From the NCBI RefSeq assembly GCF_030499535.1, contig NZ_JASTLB010000001.1, positions 4,092,001 to 4,156,000 of the forward strand: a stretch of DNA of 64,000 bases, in the 5' to 3' direction. This DNA is from Streptomyces sp. TG1A-8 (GTDB lineage Bacteria > Actinomycetota > Actinomycetes > Streptomycetales > Streptomycetaceae). Each line of letters begins with the position of its first letter. Positions within the stretch are counted from its first letter, which is position 1. Under the pieces are notes generated by a model. That model was not told the origin of the DNA. It ran no database searches and worked only from the letters and a program-made list of their open reading frames with translations. This document shows, piece by piece, positions 17,379-25,828 of the stretch. A program made the translations under genes and the position numbers.

Positions 17379-18692
17379 GTGACTCAGACAAGCCCCGCCG
17401 TCGCCCCCCTGCAGGCCCCGCCCGCCCGGCGCCGCCGTGTGCACCGCGCCTGGTTCGTCGCCGCCGTCACCTTCGTCACGATCGTCGGCGCGGCCGCCTT
17501 CCGCTCCCTGCCCGGCCTGCTCCTGGACCCCCTGCACGAGGAGTTCGGCTGGTCACGCGGCACGATCGGCGCGGCCGTCTCCCTCAACCTCGCCCTCTAC
17601 GGGCTCACCGCGCCCTTCGCGGCCGCGCTGATGGACCGCTTCGGCATCCGCCGCGTCGTCGCCGTCGCGCTGACCGTGATCGCGCTCGGCTCGGGCCTGA
17701 CGGTGTGGATGACGGCGGCCTGGCAGCTCCTGCTCTGCTGGGGCCTGCTGGTCGGCCTGGGCTCCGGCTCGATGGCCCTCGCCTTCGCCGCCACGGTCAC
17801 CGGGCGCTGGTTCACCGAGCGGCGCGGCCTGGTCAGCGGCATCCTCACCGCGGCCTCCGCCTCCGGCCAGCTGGTCTTCCTGCCGCTGCTGTCCTGGATG
17901 ATCGGGACGTACGACTGGCGACCGGCCGCCGTCACGGTCGCGCTGGCCGCGCTCGCGGTCGTCCCGTTCGTCTGGCTGCTGCTGCGCGACCACCCCGCCG
18001 ACGTGGGCCTGAAGCCGTACGGCGCGCGGGAGTTCGTCCCGAAGCCGCCGCCGGTCGCCGGCGCCGCCCGCCGCACGCTGGCCGTCCTCGCCTCCGCCGT
18101 GCGCACCGGCCCGTTCTGGCTGCTCGCCGGCACCTTCGCGATCTGCGGGGCCTCCACCAACGGCCTGGTGCAGACCCACTTCGTGCCCGCCGCCCACGAC
18201 CACGGCATGCCGGCCACGGCGGCGGCCTCGCTGCTCGCGGTCGTCGGCGTGTTCGACGTCGTCGGCACGATCGCCTCCGGCTGGTTCACCGACCGCTTCG
18301 AACCGCGCCGCCTGCTCGCCGTCTACTACGCCCTGCGCGGCGTCTCCCTGCTCTTCCTGCCCATGCTGCTGGGCCCCGCCGTCCACCCTCCGATGGTCTT
18401 CTTCATCGTCTTCTACGGCCTCGACTGGGTGGCCACCGTCCCGCCCACCCTCGCGCTGTGCCGGGAGCGGTACGGCGAGGACAGCGCCATCGTCTTCGGC
18501 TGGGTGCTCGCCTCCCACCAGATCGGCGCGGCCCTCGTCGCCTTCCTCGGCGGCGTCGCCCGCGACGCCTTCGGCTCCTACGACATGGTCTGGTACGCCT
18601 CCGGAACCCTGTGCGCGGCGGCGGCCCTCATGGCCCTGGTGATCCGCCGGGCGTCGTCGCCCGGGGCCGGGCAACGGGCGGCCACGGCCTGA
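17379..18692 (+). CDS. MFS transporter (monocarboxylate-porter-like)
   Basis: 437-residue major-facilitator protein with about 12 hydrophobic helices and the inter-helix motif LMDRFGIRRVV after helix 2. A cytoplasmic loop follows helix 6 and the tail is basic. The pattern with FRSLPGLLLDPLHEEFGWSRG before helix 2 and WFTERRGLVSGI resembles the OFA/monocarboxylate subfamily of actinobacterial MFS proteins. GTG 17379 is the chosen start. Divergent from the GlxA-type regulator, which probably controls it; substrate unknown. Confidence 0.85.
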   Translation: MTQTSPAVAPLQAPPARRRRVHRAWFVAAVTFVTIVGAAAFRSLPGLLLDPLHEEFGWSRGTIGAAVSLNLALYGLTAPFAAALMDRFGIRRVVAVALTVIALGSGLTVWMTAAWQLLLCWGLLVGLGSGSMALAFAATVTGRWFTERRGLVSGILTAASASGQLVFLPLLSWMIGTYDWRPAAVTVALAALAVVPFVWLLLRDHPADVGLKPYGAREFVPKPPPVAGAARRTLAVLASAVRTGPFWLLAGTFAICGASTNGLVQTHFVPAAHDHGMPATAAASLLAVVGVFDVVGTIASGWFTDRFEPRRLLAVYYALRGVSLLFLPMLLGPAVHPPMVFFIVFYGLDWVATVPPTLALCRERYGEDSAIVFGWVLASHQIGAALVAFLGGVARDAFGSYDMVWYASGTLCAAAALMALVIRRASSPGAGQRAATA

Positions 18693-18716
18693 CCGGACGG
18701 TGCTCCGGCGGAGCGT

Positions 18717-19925
18717 TCAGCGGCGGGCCCTCCGGCGGGCCCCGTCGAGGCCGGCGGTCACGGCGCGCGCGATGCGGGTGGCGTCGCGGGCCAGTTCGCG
18801 CAGCATGCCGCTGATGGGGTTGGTGAAGCCGGTGAAGTACAGCCCGGGCGCGCCCGCCGGGGTGCGCGGCCCGTGCACCACGGGCCTGCCCCGCTCGTCC
18901 AGCACGCCGAGGTGCCCGACCAGCCCCTCCAGCGCCCGCGCGTACCCGGTCGCGGCGATCACCGCGTCCGGCGCGACGCGGTTGCCGTCGGCGAGGACCA
19001 CCTTGCCGCCCTCGAACCCCTCGACGGCGGCCACGACCTCCACCTTCCCCCTGCGCACGGCGTCGATGAGGCCGACGTCCTGGACGGGGATGGCGCCCTC
19101 CCGCACGCGGGTGTAGAGGCCGGTGTCCGGCCGGGGCAGGCCGTGGGCCGACAGGTCGGGCAGGCACAGCCGGGCCACCGGCCGGGCGAGCCGGTCGACC
19201 AGCCGCACCGGCAGCCGCCGCACCAGCACGCCCGTGTACTGGGCGGGCCAGCCCAGGGTCGAGCGGCGCACCAGGTGCGGGGCGGTGCGCACGGCCAGCC
19301 GTACCCGCGCCGCGCCGCCCTCCACCAGGTCCACGGCGATCTCCGCGCCGGTGTTGCCGGCCCCGACGACGAGCACGTCACGGCCCGCGTACGGCTGCGC
19401 GTTCCGGTACCGGCAGGCGTGCAGGAACTCCCCGGCGTACTCCTTCAGGCCCGGCCAGTCGGGCACGTGCGGGGTGTGGTTGTGGCCGGTGGCGACGACC
19501 ACCGCGCTGCCGGTCAGCTCCCGGCCGCCGGAGGCGTGCAGCAGCCAGCCGCCGTCCTCGCCGTCCGCCGCCCGCTCGACGCGGAACACCTCCACCCCGG
19601 TGACGATCTCCAGCTCGTGGTGCTCGGCGTACTTCTCCAGGTAGCGCACCACGTCGTCGCGGGACACCCAGCGCCCGGACCGGCGGGGGATCCGGAGTCC
19701 CGGCAGGGCGGACAGCCGGCGCGTGGTGTGCAGGTGGAGCCGGTCGTAGTGGCCGCGCCAGGAGGCGCCCACCCGGTCGGCCTTCTCCAGGACCACCGCC
19801 CGGACGCCCCGCGCCCGCAGCGCGTGGGCGACGGCCAGGCCGCCGGGACCGGCGCCGACGACGTACACGGGACGGTCGGCGGGGGTCGCGGAGAGGTGCG
19901 CGGGAGCGGGACGGGAGACGGCCAT
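18717..19925 (-). CDS. Flavin-containing monooxygenase-like NAD(P)/FAD oxidoreductase
   Basis: 402-residue oxidoreductase with two Rossmann motifs: FAD-binding GAGPGGLAVAHAL near residue 24 and NAD(P)-binding VVGAGNTGAEIAVDL near 180. A second FAD contact, IAATGYARAL, lies near 325. This matches small FMO/YUCCA-like or thioredoxin-reductase-like enzymes that oxidise nucleophilic S, N or carbonyl substrates. ATG 19925 has no clear ribosome site, so translation may be leaderless or start at a nearby upstream GTG. It converges with the MFS gene 24 bases away. Confidence 0.8.
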   Translation of the reverse strand: MAVSRPAPAHLSATPADRPVYVVGAGPGGLAVAHALRARGVRAVVLEKADRVGASWRGHYDRLHLHTTRRLSALPGLRIPRRSGRWVSRDDVVRYLEKYAEHHELEIVTGVEVFRVERAADGEDGGWLLHASGGRELTGSAVVVATGHNHTPHVPDWPGLKEYAGEFLHACRYRNAQPYAGRDVLVVGAGNTGAEIAVDLVEGGAARVRLAVRTAPHLVRRSTLGWPAQYTGVLVRRLPVRLVDRLARPVARLCLPDLSAHGLPRPDTGLYTRVREGAIPVQDVGLIDAVRRGKVEVVAAVEGFEGGKVVLADGNRVAPDAVIAATGYARALEGLVGHLGVLDERGRPVVHGPRTPAGAPGLYFTGFTNPISGMLRELARDATRIARAVTAGLDGARRRARR

Positions 19926-20306
19926 GAGCGGGAGCGTAATCACGTGCCCGGTTGATGGGTCTCGGTCAAGACCGGAATCGGTTGCGGATTGGTCACGGCT
20001 GGGGGAGAAGTGCGTGCAATCCGTGCCGCTCCGGTCCCGGTGTGTCCCGGACGTGGGCGGATGTGTCCGGTCCGGTCCGGATGCGGGGCGGTCGTGTCCC
20101 CGCGGCGACGGGTGCGCCGCGCCACCGGACCCGGGTGCCCGTCCCGGCGCCGCGGCGGGGGAGGCGCCCCGCCCGCGGCGGGAGGGAGCGCCGGGCACCG
20201 CGTCCCGGCGCGCGGCCGTCCCGCCGCGCCGCCGCGGCCGGAGGGCCGGCCCCACCGGCCGGCGCCGCCCCTCGGCCGCGCGCCCCTCGGCCGCCCGGCC
20301 GCCGGC
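19926..20306. other. Gap upstream of the monooxygenase gene
   Basis: 381 bp between the 3' end of the pdxH-like gene and the monooxygenase start, both on the minus strand. It must hold the monooxygenase promoter. Short G+C repeats occur (CGCCCCTCGGCCG twice near 20265-20300; TCCGGTCCGG near 20070-20085). No gene is seen. Confidence 0.4.
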
Positions 20307-20975
20307 TCACGGCCACAGCAGGCCCTTGGCCCAGCCGAACTCCGTGCGCCGGTACTCCAGGCGTACGTGCCGTCGTTCGCCGTCGCCCTGGAAGAACTCC
20401 ACGCTCTCCGGGCGCAGCCGGTACAGGGTCCAGGTGGGGGAGGGCTCGCAGGGGTTCCCGCGGGCCTTCTCCCAGGCCGCCTCCGACGCCCGCCGCAGCT
20501 CCTCCAGCGAGGACAGCTCCTCGCTCTGCCGCCCGGTGAGCGCCGCCGCCAGGGCGCCGGTGGAACGGGCGTGCAGGTCCGCCTGGCTCTCCGCCGGCGA
20601 CGCCGCCGCCACCGGGCCGCGCACCCGCACCTGCCGGCCCAGCACCGGCCAGTAGAAGGCCAGGGCCGCGTACGGGCGGACACCGAGCGCACGGCCCTTG
20701 CGGCTGGTGGCGTGGGTGCCGAAGGACCAGCCCTCGGCGTCCGCCCCGTGCAGCATCACGATCCGCACGTCCGGCCTGCCGTCCTCGTCCGCCGTGGCGA
20801 GCGACATCGCGTGCGGCTCCGGCTGCCCCGCCTCGACCGCCTCCGCGAACCAGCTCGTGAACAGCAGCAGCGGCGTCGGGGGAGCCGTGTCCGGGTCGAA
20901 GGGGGACAGCCGGGTCACCTCGGGCGACCACACCCGCTGCGACCGCAGCATGTGGTGGAGATCTTCGTGTGCCAT
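20307..20975 (-). CDS. pdxH: Pyridoxamine 5'-phosphate oxidase (PdxH-like)
   Basis: 222-residue flavoprotein that oxidises pyridoxamine or pyridoxine 5'-phosphate to PLP using FMN. The split-barrel core shows RIVMLHGADAEGWSFGTH followed by SRKG, and the C-terminal dimerisation part has SVEFFQGDGERRHVRLEYRR, keeping the Arg and His that line the substrate site in E. coli PdxH. The extreme C-terminus (GLLWP) departs from the usual RLAP, so a paralogue with another substrate is possible. ATG 20975 has a GGGGGTGAT site. Length matches the family. Confidence 0.8.
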   Translation of the reverse strand: MAHEDLHHMLRSQRVWSPEVTRLSPFDPDTAPPTPLLLFTSWFAEAVEAGQPEPHAMSLATADEDGRPDVRIVMLHGADAEGWSFGTHATSRKGRALGVRPYAALAFYWPVLGRQVRVRGPVAAASPAESQADLHARSTGALAAALTGRQSEELSSLEELRRASEAAWEKARGNPCEPSPTWTLYRLRPESVEFFQGDGERRHVRLEYRRTEFGWAKGLLWP

Positions 20976-21096
20976 GCGCCGAGTATCACCCCCGCCCACC
21001 GGCCCCGGACGGAAGGACCCGCCCGGCCCCGTGGCACGCGGCCGGGCGCACCGCCCGCCGGGACGCGCCGGCCCCGGGTCCGGCCCGCACAACGGC

Positions 21097-21131
21097 GCAG
21101 GCGGTGGTTCACCGGGTGAACCACCGCCTGC
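21097..21131 (-). terminator. 17-bp perfect hairpin after the TetR gene
   Basis: GCAGGCGGTGGTTCACC, one G, then GGTGAACCACCGCCTGC. It lies 35 bases beyond the TetR stop on the minus strand, so it most likely terminates that transcript before the pdxH-like gene. Confidence 0.75.
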
Positions 21132-21165
21132 CAGACAGGACTTGAGGGGCCGGACGGGCCGTGCG

Positions 21166-21813
21166 CTACCTGCTCGGTCTCCTGCCCGTCACCCCGAGGT
21201 GGACCAGCAGCGCCAGGTTCGGCTTGATGTCCGCCTGCTTCACGCCCCACGAGGAGAAGCCCTTCTGGTGGGACGCCACCGCCGCGAGCATCGCGACCAG
21301 CGAACCGGCCACCGCCGCCGGGTTCACGTCCTTGTCGACACGGCCCTTGGACTGGAGTTCGGTGATCGAGTCGGCGAGGGAGGTGTTCACGGAGTTCAGG
21401 ATCCTCAGGCGGATCTTGTAGAACCGTTTGTCCCCCTCGGCGGCGCCGAGGTCCACCACGCGCAGGATCGCGTCGTGCTTGCGCCAGAACTCCAGGAAAC
21501 CGTCCACGAGTTCCTGCGCGGCCTGCCAGCCCGCCTTGCCGGTCCAGGCGCGTCCCCGGACCAGTTCGGTCAACCCGGCGCCCTCGCTGGCCATTTGCTC
21601 GGCGAGCTCCAGGACGGCGCCCTCGACGTCCGGGAAGTACTGGTAGAAGGTCGCCGGCGAAGTGCCCGCCCTCCGGGCGACATCGATGACCTTGACGTCC
21701 CGGTACGGGGAGGAGCTGAGCATCTCGCTGAGGCAGTCGAGCAGCTTCTGCCGGGTCGCCTGCCCGCGCCGGCCGGCCACGCGACCGTCGACGGTACGCA
21801 CTTGTCCTGTCAT
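21166..21813 (-). CDS. TetR-family transcriptional regulator
   Basis: 215-residue regulator. The N-terminal TetR HTH lies at about 20-65 (VIDVARRAGTSPATFYQYF); the remaining helices form the ligand and dimer domain. Gene position just before afsK agrees with the conserved Streptomyces arrangement. Divergent from the VOC gene with 123 bp between starts, so it may control that gene as well as itself. Ligand unknown. Confidence 0.85.
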   Translation of the reverse strand: MTGQVRTVDGRVAGRRGQATRQKLLDCLSEMLSSSPYRDVKVIDVARRAGTSPATFYQYFPDVEGAVLELAEQMASEGAGLTELVRGRAWTGKAGWQAAQELVDGFLEFWRKHDAILRVVDLGAAEGDKRFYKIRLRILNSVNTSLADSITELQSKGRVDKDVNPAAVAGSLVAMLAAVASHQKGFSSWGVKQADIKPNLALLVHLGVTGRRPSR

Positions 21814-21936
21814 GTCGTCAGCTTACCGAGGGGTGACATGAGCGCTATTCGGCCGACTGCAAATGGGGTGCGCGACCGTCTGGGGCGCGGCGTCCCTGGT
21901 CCTGCGGGGTGCGCGCCGTCCGGTTACTTTGACCAC

Positions 21937-22671
21937 ATGGCCGAAAATGGGGCATCCGTGATCGAAGAGGCGTACGGCGAGGGCGTGCCCTGCTGGGTGG
22001 ACGCGCAGCTGCCCGACGTCGAGGCGGGCAGGCGGTTCTACGGCGGACTGTTCGGCTGGGCCTTCGAGCCCGGCCCCGGCACCTCCGTGTGGGCCCGGCT
22101 GGCGGGGCGGCCGGTCGCCGCGCTCGTCCCGAAGACGGACGGCCGGATGCCCACGGTCTGGACGGTGTACTTCGCCACCCCGGACGCCGAGGCCCTGGGC
22201 CGCCGGATCGCCGCGGCCGGCGGTCAGCTGGTGACGGCCCCGCTGCCGGTGGACGGCCTCGGCGCCGTCGCCCTGGCCGCCGACCCCGGCGGCGCGGTGT
22301 TCGGCCTGTGGCAGCCCGGCAGCCACCCCGGCTTCGGGCGCCGCCGCGAGCCGGGCACCTTCGCCTGGGCCGAGCTGTACACCCGCGACGCCGCCGCCGC
22401 CAACGCCTTCTACGGCGGTCTCTTCCACGAGGCGCTGTTCGGCGCCCGCGCCGAGCCCGACGTCGGCCGGGCCGACATCGGCGAGGTCTTCCCGGCCGAG
22501 ATGCCCCCGCACTTCCTCGTCCACTTCCGGGTCGCGGACCTGGACGACGCCCTCGCGGCCGTCCGGCGGCTCGGCGGGCGCCTCCAGGTGCCGCCCTTCG
22601 GGACGTCGTACGGACGCGTGGCCGTGGTCGCCGACGACCAGGGGGCCTCCTTCGCCCTGCTGACCCGCTGA
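21937..22671 (+). CDS. VOC (glyoxalase/extradiol-type) family protein, two modules
   Basis: 244-residue protein made of two tandem VOC beta-alpha-beta-beta-beta modules, starting around PCWVDAQLPDVEAGRRFYGG and FAWAELYTRDAAAANAFYGG. Such proteins include glyoxalases and antibiotic-binding resistance proteins; no metal-ligand set was confirmed. The ATG at 21937 has no Shine-Dalgarno, but TACTTT ends seven bases upstream, compatible with a leaderless transcript. Divergent from TetR. Confidence 0.8.
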   Translation: MAENGASVIEEAYGEGVPCWVDAQLPDVEAGRRFYGGLFGWAFEPGPGTSVWARLAGRPVAALVPKTDGRMPTVWTVYFATPDAEALGRRIAAAGGQLVTAPLPVDGLGAVALAADPGGAVFGLWQPGSHPGFGRRREPGTFAWAELYTRDAAAANAFYGGLFHEALFGARAEPDVGRADIGEVFPAEMPPHFLVHFRVADLDDALAAVRRLGGRLQVPPFGTSYGRVAVVADDQGASFALLTR

Positions 22672-22673
22672 CG

Positions 22674-22688
22674 CGCCCCGGCGGGGCG
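22674..22688 (+). terminator. Short GC hairpin after the VOC gene
   Basis: CGCCCC-GGC-GGGGCG begins immediately after the VOC stop codon. It is small but perfect. Confidence 0.45.
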
Positions 22689-22838
22689 GTGACACACCCG
22701 CCGGTTCGGTGAAATGAGCGCATGTGGCACGAGACACCCCGGTTTCGCACCGAGTTCGCAACCTGCCGCCCGGTTAGGAAGAATCGGGGTGCGTGCCGCC
22801 ACGGCGGTGCGGTGGTGAGACGCTGCACTTCGGTCGCG

Positions 22839-22850
22839 TACATATATGTA
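22839..22850. promoter_or_regulatory. A+T palindrome upstream of afsK
   Basis: TACATATATGTA, a perfect 12-bp palindrome in otherwise G+C-rich DNA, sits 34 bases before the afsK start codon. It could be a -10 region or an operator overlapping one. Confidence 0.4.
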
Positions 22851-22884
22851 GGTGGCGCGGCTCGTACGGGGAGGTGGCAGGCAA

Positions 22885-25224
22885 GTGGTGGATCAGCTGA
22901 CGCAGCACGATCCGCGGCGGATCGGGCCGTTCGAGGTGCTGGGCCGGCTGGGGGCCGGCGGCATGGGGCTGGTCTATCTGGCACGTTCGGCCTCCGGGCG
23001 GCGCGTGGCGATCAAGACGGTCCGCACCGAGCTGGCCGAGGACCAGCTCTTCCGGGTGCGCTTCACCCGCGAGGTCGAGGCGGCCCGTGCGGTCTCCGGC
23101 TTCTACACGGCGGCCGTCGTCGACGCCGACCCGCGTGCCGCCGTGCCCTGGCTCGCGACCGCGTACGTCCCCGCGCCCTCCCTGGAGGAGATAGTGAACG
23201 ACTGCGGGCCGCTCCCGGCCCAGGCCGTGCGCTGGCTCGCGGCGGGCATCGCCGAGGCGCTGCAGTCCATCCACGGCGCCGGTCTGGTCCACCGCGACCT
23301 GAAGCCCTCCAACGTGCTCGTGGTCGAGGACGGCCCCCGGGTGATCGACTTCGGCATCGCGTCCGGCGTCTCGAACACGCGCCTGACCATGACGAACGTC
23401 GCCGTGGGCACCCCCGCCTACATGTCCCCGGAACAGGCCAAGGACTCCCGCAGCGTCACCGGCGCCAGCGACGTGTTCTCCCTCGGCTCCACCCTCGTCT
23501 TCGCCGCCACCGGCCACCCGCCCTTCCACGGCGCCAACCCGGTCGAGACGGTGTTCATGCTGCTGCGCGAGGGCCCGGACGTGACCGGCCTGCCGGACGA
23601 GCTGCGCCCGCTCATCGAGGCCTGCATGCAGATGGAGGCCCCGGCCCGCCCCACCCCGGCCGACCTCCAGGCCCAGCTCGCCCCGCACCTCTTCGGCTCC
23701 GGCTCCGACGACAGCGGCACCGCCTCCGCCTGGCTGCCCGAGAAGGCGGTCGCCCTCATCGAGTCCCGCCGCGGCGGGCGCCCCGCCGCCAAGCCGGCCC
23801 CCGCCCCGCCCGGCCCGCCCGGCGGCCGGGTCACCGTGCCCCCGCCGCCGCCGTACGACCCTCCCGTCCCGCCGCCCCTGCCCACCGGCGCCCCCGGCAC
23901 CGACGCGGTCCGCCTGGCCGGCACCCAGGTGTCCATCGGGCCCGGCCCCCGCGTCGCCGACGCCCGCGCCGCAGCCGTCAAGGCGCCCCCGCCGGAGACC
24001 GGCCTGATCGCCGGCTGGTCCCGCCCCCGCCCCGGCGGGGGCGGCACCGACCCCGCCGTACCGCCCGCCCCGCCCGCGCCCCCGGAGCCGGCGAGCGGCT
24101 GGCGCCCCTGGCGCTTCCGCATGTCGAACGACGTCTGGGGCACCCCTTCCGTCGCCGGCGACCTCGTCTACGTCACCTCCTTCGAGGTGCACGCCCTGGA
24201 CGTGGCCACCGGCCGCCGCCGCTTCAAGACGCGGGACGTGGCCTGGTCCATGGCGGTCGCGGACGGCCGCATCCACGCCTCCGACGGCCCCACCCTCTTC
24301 GCGCTGGACGCCCGGGAGGGCGCCGACCTGTGGCGGCTGTCCACGGACGCCTGGGTGTACTCCCTGAGGGCCGACCGCGGCACGGTCGTCACCGGCACCC
24401 GCGGCGGCGGCGTCCAGGCCTGGGAGGCCTCCGGCGGCCAGAAGCTGTGGGAGATCACCGGCTGCCAGACCGACTTCGAGTCCCCCGAGGCCGGCCCGGC
24501 CGTCCACGACGGCACCGTCTACGTCTGGCAGGACGCCCGGCTGCGCGCCCTGGAGGCCCGCACCGGCGAGGAGCGCTGGTCGTACCCCATCGGCGACGCG
24601 GCCTCCTGCGGCGGCGTCCCGGTCCGGCTCACCCCGGCCCCCGACGGCTGCGTGTACGTCTGCGCCGGCACCCGTGTCCTCGCCATCGACGCGGCCGGCG
24701 GCATGGTGCGCTGGCACTTCGAGGCCCCGGCGGTGTTCCTGTGCCCGCCGGCCTTCGCGCCCGGCCCCGCCGTCACCGGCGGCGGCATCTACCTCGCCGA
24801 CTACCTCGGCACCGTCTACGCCCTGGACGCCACCGACGGCCGCGACCGCTGGCGCATCGCCACCGAGGCGCGCTCCTCCGTCGAGCCGGTCCTGGTCGCG
24901 GCCGGGCACGTCCACGTCGGCAGCGGCAAGGGCCTGTACACCCTGGACGCGGTCACCGGCACCCCCAAGTGGCGCTTCCAGGCCGGCGGCGACGTCGTGG
25001 GCGCCCCCGCGGTCGCCGAGGGCCGCATCCACTTCGGCTCCACCGACCACCTGCTGTACACCCTGAAGGCCGACGACGGCCGCCTGCGCTGGAAGCTCGC
25101 CACGGGCGGCGAGATCACCGGTTCGCCGGTGGTCCGGGACGGCGTGGTGTACGCGTGCAGCAAGGACCGGTGCGTGTACGCGCTGGACGCGGAGAAGGGC
25201 ACGGGCACCGCGCGCACCGCCTGA
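22885..25224 (+). CDS. afsK: Serine/threonine protein kinase AfsK
   Basis: 779-residue Hanks-type kinase that phosphorylates AfsR and, in S. coelicolor, also affects hyphal tip growth. Kinase domain about 15-275: glycine loop GRLGAGGMG, Lys44 in VAIK, catalytic [11 protein letters not shown] at 155-157. The activation loop carries Thr168, the same number as the known autophosphorylation site in S. coelicolor AfsK, which supports the GTG start at 22885 (GGGGAGG ten bases upstream). A Pro/Gly-rich linker (about 280-410) leads to a C-terminal beta-propeller of PQQ-like repeats (about 415-770; units such as [14 protein letters not shown]), the usual sensor half. No membrane helix is obvious. Confidence 0.95.
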   Translation: MVDQLTQHDPRRIGPFEVLGRLGAGGMGLVYLARSASGRRVAIKTVRTELAEDQLFRVRFTREVEAARAVSGFYTAAVVDADPRAAVPWLATAYVPAPSLEEIVNDCGPLPAQAVRWLAAGIAEALQSIHGAGLVHRDLKPSNVLVVEDGPRVIDFGIASGVSNTRLTMTNVAVGTPAYMSPEQAKDSRSVTGASDVFSLGSTLVFAATGHPPFHGANPVETVFMLLREGPDVTGLPDELRPLIEACMQMEAPARPTPADLQAQLAPHLFGSGSDDSGTASAWLPEKAVALIESRRGGRPAAKPAPAPPGPPGGRVTVPPPPPYDPPVPPPLPTGAPGTDAVRLAGTQVSIGPGPRVADARAAAVKAPPPETGLIAGWSRPRPGGGGTDPAVPPAPPAPPEPASGWRPWRFRMSNDVWGTPSVAGDLVYVTSFEVHALDVATGRRRFKTRDVAWSMAVADGRIHASDGPTLFALDAREGADLWRLSTDAWVYSLRADRGTVVTGTRGGGVQAWEASGGQKLWEITGCQTDFESPEAGPAVHDGTVYVWQDARLRALEARTGEERWSYPIGDAASCGGVPVRLTPAPDGCVYVCAGTRVLAIDAAGGMVRWHFEAPAVFLCPPAFAPGPAVTGGGIYLADYLGTVYALDATDGRDRWRIATEARSSVEPVLVAAGHVHVGSGKGLYTLDAVTGTPKWRFQAGGDVVGAPAVAEGRIHFGSTDHLLYTLKADDGRLRWKLATGGEITGSPVVRDGVVYACSKDRCVYALDAEKGTGTARTA

Positions 25225-25390
25225 CCGGCGCGGGACGGTCGCCGCACCGGGCGTCGCACGGAAGGGGCCGGTGGCCGGTGGACGGCCGCCGCCGCCGCGG
25301 GGGCGGGAGCCCCGCGCCCCCACCGCCACCCCTACCGCCGGTGCCGCGCCGGACACCCGGTGACGGGCCGGACACCGCCCGGACACACCT

Positions 25391-25427
25391 CAGCCGCGGC
25401 GGCTTCCCCTCCGCGCCGCCGCGGCTG
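25391..25427. terminator. Bidirectional terminator between afsK and afsS
   Basis: CAGCCGCGGCGGC (25391-25403), an 11-base loop, then GCCGCCGCGGCTG (25415-25427), a perfect 13-bp stem between the convergent afsK and afsS stops. Confidence 0.75.
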
Positions 25428-25452
25428 ATCCCCCGTCAGGTGGCAGGTGTGG

Positions 25453-25623
25453 TCAGGCGGTCTCGCCGGTGGCGTGCGAGTTGTTCGGCCTGACCGTTCC
25501 GGTCGTCTCGTCACCGACGGCCGTGATCTTCACCGGCTCGATGGTGGCGTGGCTGTTCATGGTGGTCACCTCGGCGGCCTCGGTCTGCGCCGGCACCGTC
25601 GCGGTCGTCTTGTCGTCGCTCAT
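25453..25623 (-). CDS. afsS: AfsS-type antibiotic regulator, 56 residues
   Basis: The short protein is acidic and Thr-rich and holds two NSHAT repeats (residues 23-27 and 48-52). This corresponds to the repeated D-x-H-A-T-like units described for S. coelicolor AfsS (63 residues there). AfsS is the output of the AfsK-AfsR cascade and raises antibiotic production by an unknown mechanism. ATG 25623 has GGGGAG nine bases upstream. It follows afsR on the same strand as expected. With two repeats it is shorter than the coelicolor protein. Confidence 0.85.
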   Translation of the reverse strand: MSDDKTTATVPAQTEAAEVTTMNSHATIEPVKITAVGDETTGTVRPNNSHATGETA

Positions 25624-25663
25624 GACTTCGCTCCCCTGGAAGTTCGTGTCGCACTTGCTGGAA

Positions 25664-25703
25664 CACCCGTCCGGCGGCTCCCCCGAGGGCCGCCGGACGG
25701 GTG
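25664..25703 (-). promoter_or_regulatory. 15-bp hairpin in the afsR-afsS gap
   Basis: CACCCGTCCGGCGGC (25664-25678) pairs perfectly with GCCGCCGGACGGGTG (25689-25703) around a 10-base loop. On the afsS strand it lies about 40 bases before the start codon. It may end read-through from afsR or form part of the afsS leader. Confidence 0.55.
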
Positions 25704-25797
25704 CTTCCGGGCCGGTACACCTTACGGTGCGGCCACCGGACGAACCGCCTGCCCCCCGACGCGACGGTCCGACACCACAAGCGTGCCGTGCGGGGAT

Positions 25798-25814
25798 AAA
25801 CGAACGATGAACGC
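25798..25814 (-). promoter_or_regulatory. Candidate AfsR/PhoP-type operator for afsS
   Basis: On the minus strand GCGTTCATCGTTCGTTT gives two adjacent GTTC heptamers just after the afsR stop. AfsR and PhoP are known to bind overlapping direct repeats of GTTCA type upstream of afsS in S. coelicolor. The match is by eye; the spacing here is 7 bases, not the 11 of classical PHO boxes. Confidence 0.35.
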
Positions 25815-25828
25815 CCGCACGCGTCGGG

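Noticed and set aside
22774..25386. Very long minus-strand reading frame opposite afsK
   Set aside because: It mirrors the afsK codons; its protein is Gly/Val/Arg-rich low complexity without domains. Typical of high-G+C antisense frames.
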